Shown: piece after piece, positions 34,858 to 38,342 of the stretch | How positions within the stretch are numbered: the stretch's first letter is position 1 | Layout of the letters: each line of letters begins with the position of its first letter | DNA from: Alphaproteobacteria bacterium | Lineage (GTDB): Bacteria > Pseudomonadota > Alphaproteobacteria > UBA7887 | DNA: 38,342 nt | Reading direction: 5' to 3' | NCBI GenBank assembly: GCA_030739735.1 | Contig: JASLYQ010000024.1 | Coordinates: 2,501-40,842 of the forward strand | Translations under genes and position numbers: made by a program | Notes under the pieces: generated by a model | Databases searched by the model: none | The model's input: only the letters and a program-made list of their open reading frames with translations | Told to the model about the DNA's origin: nothing

Positions 34858-35136
34858 TTACGTTCTCCGCGCCTTCTTGTCGCCGGCGTGGCCGTAATAG
34901 GTGCGCGTCGGAGAAAACTCGCCGAGCTTGTGCCCAACCATGTTCTCGCTAACCAGCACCGGGATGAACTTGTGGCCGTTGTGGACGTCAAAGGTCAGGC
35001 CGACGAACTGGGGAACGATCGTCGAGCGCCGCGACCAAGTTCTGATCGCGCCCTTGCGTCCATCGCCATGGGCATCTTCTGCCTTTTTCAGCAGGTAGCC
35101 GTCGACAAACGGCCCCTTCCATACCGAGCGTGCCAT
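34858..35136 (-). CDS. rpsS: 30S ribosomal protein S19
   Basis: S19 (92 residues) forms the head-side bridge with S13. '[20 protein letters not shown]' and '[20 protein letters not shown]' are diagnostic. It lies nine bases after rplB. Confidence 0.97.
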   Translation of the reverse strand: MARSVWKGPFVDGYLLKKAEDAHGDGRKGAIRTWSRRSTIVPQFVGLTFDVHNGHKFIPVLVSENMVGHKLGEFSPTRTYYGHAGDKKARRT

Positions 35137-35145
35137 TGTGTCTGC

Positions 35146-35985
35146 CTAACGCCTCTTCTTGGCACGGTGCCGACTACGTAGGATCAGCTTGTCGGACCGC
35201 TTGTTGTTGCGCGTGCGCTTGCCCTTGGTCGGCACGCCCCACGGGGTCACCGGATGACGGCCGCCCGAGGTACGGCCCTCGCCACCACCGTGGGGATGAT
35301 CGACCGGGTTCATGACAACGCCGCGCACCGTCGGTCGCCGCCCCAGCCAGCGCTTGCGCCCGGCCTTACCCATATTGATGTTCTGATTGTCCGGATTGGA
35401 CACGGCACCAACTGTGGCCATGCACTCGCCGCGCACCATGCGCTGCTCACCGGACGACAACCGCAGCAGAGCGTAGCCCGCGTCCTTGCCGATGAGCTGA
35501 GCGTAATTGCCGGCGGCACGCGCGAGCTGGCCGCCTTTGCCGGACTTCATTTCAATATTGTGGATGATCGTACCGACCGGCATGTTGCGCATTGGCATGG
35601 CATTACCGGGCTTGATATCAGTACGGTCCGCCGCCACCACGACATCGCCAGGATCCATCCGCTGCGGCGCCAGGATATAAGCGATCTCACCATCCTCATA
35701 GCGCAACAGGGCGATAAAAGCACTGCGGTTGGGATCGTACTCCAGACGCTCCACGGTCGCCGGCACGTCGAACTTGCGACGCTTAAAATCGATGGTGCGG
35801 TAGAGCCGCTTGTGGCCACCACCGCGGTGGCGCACGGTCTGGCGGCCCTGGTTGTTGCGCCCGCCCTTCTTGGTCAAGCCCTTGGTCAGCGCCTTGGCCG
35901 GCCTACCTTTGTGCAGGTGGGAACGGTCCACCAGCACGAGTTGCCGCTGCGATGGGGTCGTCGGGCGAAAGGTTTTCAAAGCCAT
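35146..35985 (-). CDS. rplB: 50S ribosomal protein L2
   Basis: L2 (279 residues) is essential for subunit association and the peptidyl-transferase centre. The conserved C-terminal loop '[19 protein letters not shown]' contains the functionally critical His. The N-terminus '[20 protein letters not shown]' is typical for alphaproteobacteria. It lies 16 bases after rplW. Confidence 0.97.
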   Translation of the reverse strand: MALKTFRPTTPSQRQLVLVDRSHLHKGRPAKALTKGLTKKGGRNNQGRQTVRHRGGGHKRLYRTIDFKRRKFDVPATVERLEYDPNRSAFIALLRYEDGEIAYILAPQRMDPGDVVVAADRTDIKPGNAMPMRNMPVGTIIHNIEMKSGKGGQLARAAGNYAQLIGKDAGYALLRLSSGEQRMVRGECMATVGAVSNPDNQNINMGKAGRKRWLGRRPTVRGVVMNPVDHPHGGGEGRTSGGRHPVTPWGVPTKGKRTRNNKRSDKLILRSRHRAKKRR

Positions 35986-36001
35986 AACAACGTGCCTCGC
36001 T

Positions 36002-36295
36002 CTAAACGCCAGCCGTGTAGTCCAAGCTCTGCCCTTCGGCCAGCCTTACCACAGCCTTCTTGATATCGGGCCGTCGACCGGGTCGGCCGCGGAAGCGCTT
36101 AACCTTGCCCTTGACGGTAATAGTGTTTATGCCCGTGACCTTGACGCCGAACAGGGTCTCCACGGCGGCGCGGATCTGCGGCTTGGTAGCGTCCTTGGCG
36201 ACACGGAAGGCGAACTGGTTATGCTCGCTGAGCTCCGTTGCCTTCTCGGTGATCACTGGACTGAGAATGATGTCGCAGGCGCGTTCGGGGGTCAT
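36002..36295 (-). CDS. rplW: 50S ribosomal protein L23
   Basis: L23 (97 residues) sits at the tunnel exit and is the docking point for trigger factor and SRP. '[20 protein letters not shown]' and '[20 protein letters not shown]' are diagnostic. Its ATG overlaps the rplD stop by four bases. Confidence 0.97.
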   Translation of the reverse strand: MTPERACDIILSPVITEKATELSEHNQFAFRVAKDATKPQIRAAVETLFGVKVTGINTITVKGKVKRFRGRPGRRPDIKKAVVRLAEGQSLDYTAGV

Positions 36296-36912
36296 GACAG
36301 GCGTGTCTCCAGCGCTTCAACCCCGGCCTTGGTCAGCACCAGGGTATCAGCGCGCAGAATGTCGTAAACGTTGGCCCCCTGACTAGGCAGCACGTCGAGA
36401 CCGGGAATGTTTGCCGCGGCGCGCAGGAAGTTGTCGTCAACCTCGCCACCGTCGATGATCAGAGCACGGCCCCAATCGAGTGAAGCGAGGCGCTTGACCA
36501 GGGCCGCCGTCTTGGGCTCGTCAAGCGCGGCAGCGTCGATCACCACCAGCTTGCCCTCGGCCTGCTTGGAGGACAGGGCGGATTTCAGACCCAGCCGCCG
36601 CACCTTCTTTGGCAGGGTGTAGCCATGGTCGCGCAGCAGCGGGCCAAAGGCGCGGCCGCCGCCAACAAAGATACCGGACTTGCGCGAACCGTGGCGGGCG
36701 CCGCCGGTACCCTTCTGGCGGTACGCCTTGGCGCCGGTCGCGGTGATCTCGCCCCGGGTCTTAGTCTTGTGTGTGCCAGCGCGACGTCCGGCAAGCTGCC
36801 AAAGCACCACACGCTGCATAATATCGGGCCGCACTACGATGCCAAAAATTCCATCAGCGAGCTGGATCTCGCCGGCGCGCTCGTTGTCGAGTGAAATGAT
36901 GTCGCACTGCAC
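36292..36912 (-). CDS. rplD: 50S ribosomal protein L4
   Basis: L4 (206 residues) lines the exit tunnel with an extended loop ('[20 protein letters not shown]') and represses the S10 operon in E. coli. The GTG at 36912, five bases after the rplC stop, gives '[20 protein letters not shown]'. A frame from 37023 runs inside rplC and is rejected. Confidence 0.94.
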   Translation of the reverse strand: MQCDIISLDNERAGEIQLADGIFGIVVRPDIMQRVVLWQLAGRRAGTHKTKTRGEITATGAKAYRQKGTGGARHGSRKSGIFVGGGRAFGPLLRDHGYTLPKKVRRLGLKSALSSKQAEGKLVVIDAAALDEPKTAALVKRLASLDWGRALIIDGGEVDDNFLRAAANIPGLDVLPSQGANVYDILRADTLVLTKAGVEALETRLS

Positions 36913-36917
36913 GGCGC

Positions 36918-37688
36918 TTAGTCCTTCTTCTCGTCTTTGGTCTCGAGCGCCTCGGCCTCGGGGAGGATCTCGCTCTCCGCCTCGGCCGGCTCCGGTGTTG
37001 CCTCTTCCACCGCCACAGCCCACAAAGCGGCGGGTAGCGGCGCACCCTCTGGTAGTCCCTTCTTCTTAGCGTCGACTACCCGCACAAAGCCTCCTTTGGG
37101 GCCAGGCACGCCACCCATGACCATAATCAGGCCACGGTCGTCATCGCTGCCAACCACATAAAGGTTCTGCTCTGTCACCCGCGCTACGCCCATCTGGCCG
37201 GCCATTTTTTTGCCCTTAAAGACCCGGCCAGGATCCTGGCACTGGCCGGTCGACCCCAATGAGCGGTGCGATACAGAGACGCCATGGCTCGCGCGCAGGC
37301 CTGCGAAATTGTGCCGCTTCATGGCGCCGGCGAAGCCCTTGCCGATCGAGGTGCCTATAACATCAACGAACTGGCCCTCAATGAAATGTGACGGCAACAG
37401 AGTGCTGCCGACGTCGATCATGCAATCCTCGCTAACACGGAACTCTGCTAGCCGCTTCTTCGGCTCGACCTGAGCCTTGGCAAAATGCCCGCGCATCGCC
37501 TTCGAGATATTTTTCGCCTTGGCCTGGACAGCGCCAAGCTGCACAGCACGATAGCCGTCGCGCTCTGGCGTCTTTTGCGCCACCACCTGGCAGTCCTCGA
37601 CCGCCAGCACGGTCACCGGAAGATGGCGCCCATCCTCCAGATATATGCGGGTCATGCCCATCTTTCGTGCCAGAAGTCCAGTGCGCAT
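36918..37688 (-). CDS. rplC: 50S ribosomal protein L3 with acidic C-terminal tail
   Basis: L3 nucleates large-subunit assembly and reaches toward the peptidyl-transferase centre. '[15 protein letters not shown]' and '[20 protein letters not shown]' are diagnostic; Gln149 matches the glutamine methylated by PrmB in E. coli. At 256 residues it exceeds E. coli L3 (209). After about residue 212 a Pro/Ala/Glu-rich tail follows, with over a dozen acidic residues and a 'KDEKKD' end. It lies 21 bases after rpsJ. Confidence 0.97.
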   Translation of the reverse strand: MRTGLLARKMGMTRIYLEDGRHLPVTVLAVEDCQVVAQKTPERDGYRAVQLGAVQAKAKNISKAMRGHFAKAQVEPKKRLAEFRVSEDCMIDVGSTLLPSHFIEGQFVDVIGTSIGKGFAGAMKRHNFAGLRASHGVSVSHRSLGSTGQCQDPGRVFKGKKMAGQMGVARVTEQNLYVVGSDDDRGLIMVMGGVPGPKGGFVRVVDAKKKGLPEGAPLPAALWAVAVEEATPEPAEAESEILPEAEALETKDEKKD

Positions 37689-37709
37689 GGTCTTCTCCCC
37701 CGCCTACGC

Positions 37710-38018
37710 CTAGAGCTTGATCTCGACGTCGACGCCCGCAGCGAGGTCGAGCTTCATCAGCGCGTCCACGGTCTGCGGCGTCGGGTCGACAATATCGAGT
37801 AGCCGCTTATGCGTGCGGATTTCGAACTGCTCACGTGACTTCTTATCGATATGCGGCGAACGCAGTACCGTGAAGCGCTCGATATGCGTCGGGAGTGGGA
37901 TCGGCCCACGCACATTCGCACCGGTTCGCTTGGCGGTATTAACAATCTCAAGCGTCGATTGGTCGAGCACACGATGATCAAACGCCTTCAGGCGAATGCG
38001 AATATTTTGATTGTCCAT
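37710..38018 (-). CDS. rpsJ: 30S ribosomal protein S10 / NusE
   Basis: S10 (102 residues) is a head protein of the 30S subunit and also the NusB partner in transcription antitermination. '[20 protein letters not shown]', '[20 protein letters not shown]' and the long loop '[16 protein letters not shown]' are diagnostic. It starts 47 bases after the tuf stop. Confidence 0.97.
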   Translation of the reverse strand: MDNQNIRIRLKAFDHRVLDQSTLEIVNTAKRTGANVRGPIPLPTHIERFTVLRSPHIDKKSREQFEIRTHKRLLDIVDPTPQTVDALMKLDLAAGVDVEIKL

Positions 38019-38065
38019 ACCGCTACTCTTTTGCCTGACTTGCCCGTCCTACGCCGCGCCCGTAC

Positions 38066-38342
38066 TTATTCTGAGACGTCGGCGACGACACCGGCGCCGA
38101 CGGTGCGTCCGCCTTCGCGGATGGCAAAGCGCAGGCCCTGGTCCATGGCGATCGGCGAAATCAGCTCGACATTCATGGTCACGTTGTCGCCAGGCATCAC
38201 CATCTCCGTACCCTCCGGCAGATGCACCATCCCCGTCACGTCCGTCGTGCGGAAATAGAACTGCGGCCGATAGTTCGTGAAGAACGGCGTGTGGCGCCCA
38301 CCCTCGTCCTTTGTCAAAATATATGCCTCCGCCTTGAACTTG
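38066..38342 (-). CDS. tuf: Elongation factor Tu (C-terminal part, 5' truncated by the window edge)
   Basis: The frame is open to the window edge and shows the last about 91 residues of EF-Tu, domain 3. '[20 protein letters not shown]', '[15 protein letters not shown]' and '[15 protein letters not shown]' are diagnostic. EF-Tu carries aminoacyl-tRNA to the ribosome. The GTPase domain lies outside the window. It precedes rpsJ, the common str-S10 junction. Confidence 0.96.
   Translation of the reverse strand, partial: KFKAEAYILTKDEGGRHTPFFTNYRPQFYFRTTDVTGMVHLPEGTEMVMPGDNVTMNVELISPIAMDQGLRFAIREGGRTVGAGVVADVSE

Overview
The window reads as chromosome of an alphaproteobacterium, most likely Rhodospirillales-like. 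The evidence is a high-GC S10-spc-alpha ribosomal superoperon with adk between secY and rpsM, a 338-residue RpoA, an ATP12-type F1-ATPase assembly chaperone (an alphaproteobacterial/mitochondrial family), and tight ATGA-type gene overlaps. No CRISPR array, phage, insertion sequence, tRNA or rRNA was found.

Left part, plus strand (1-10237). A NitT/TauT-type ABC importer (binding protein cut by the window edge, permease, ATPase) runs directly into the four-gene ABC system that accompanies PQQ-dependent alcohol dehydrogenases: ATPase, YVTN beta-propeller, periplasmic binding protein and ABC-2 permease (PedA1A2BC-like). Sulfur amino-acid genes follow in the same direction with very short gaps: a cysteine synthase, an alanyl-tRNA editing domain joined in frame to a 3-mercaptopyruvate sulfurtransferase, a 113-residue unknown, and cystathionine beta-lyase.

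Middle part (10238-18607). A WD40 protein, a DUF192 protein and a short ModE form an operon. A promoter with a canonical ModE operator overlaps the modE stop codon and precedes modABC. A perfect 12-bp hairpin plus T-tract lies just inside the modA reading frame and looks like an attenuator. Then come a TPP-dependent acetolactate-synthase-like enzyme, a decayed short-chain dehydrogenase (the only stretch over 300 bases without an intact gene, 16616-17081), and a divergent pair: a small monooxygenase-like protein and an enolase-superfamily enzyme.

Right part, minus strand (18585-38342). Read from the right edge: tuf (partial), rpsJ-rplC-rplD-rplW-rplB-rpsS-rplV-rpsC-rplP-rpmC-rpsQ, rplN-rplX-rplE-rpsN-rpsH-rplF-rplR-rpsE-rpmD-rplO-secY-adk, rpsM-rpsK-rpoA-rplQ, an intrinsic terminator, then the overlapping run degQ-rarA-crcB-rluC-HAD phosphatase-ATP12. 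A near-consensus sigma70 promoter sits between adk and rpsM.

Most of the window is recognisable housekeeping or known-family DNA. The least explained items are the PQQ-linked ABC locus, the AlaX-SseA fusion that hinges on an A5 run, the ModE-operator/hairpin leader of modABC, and the small unknown in the sulfur cluster.
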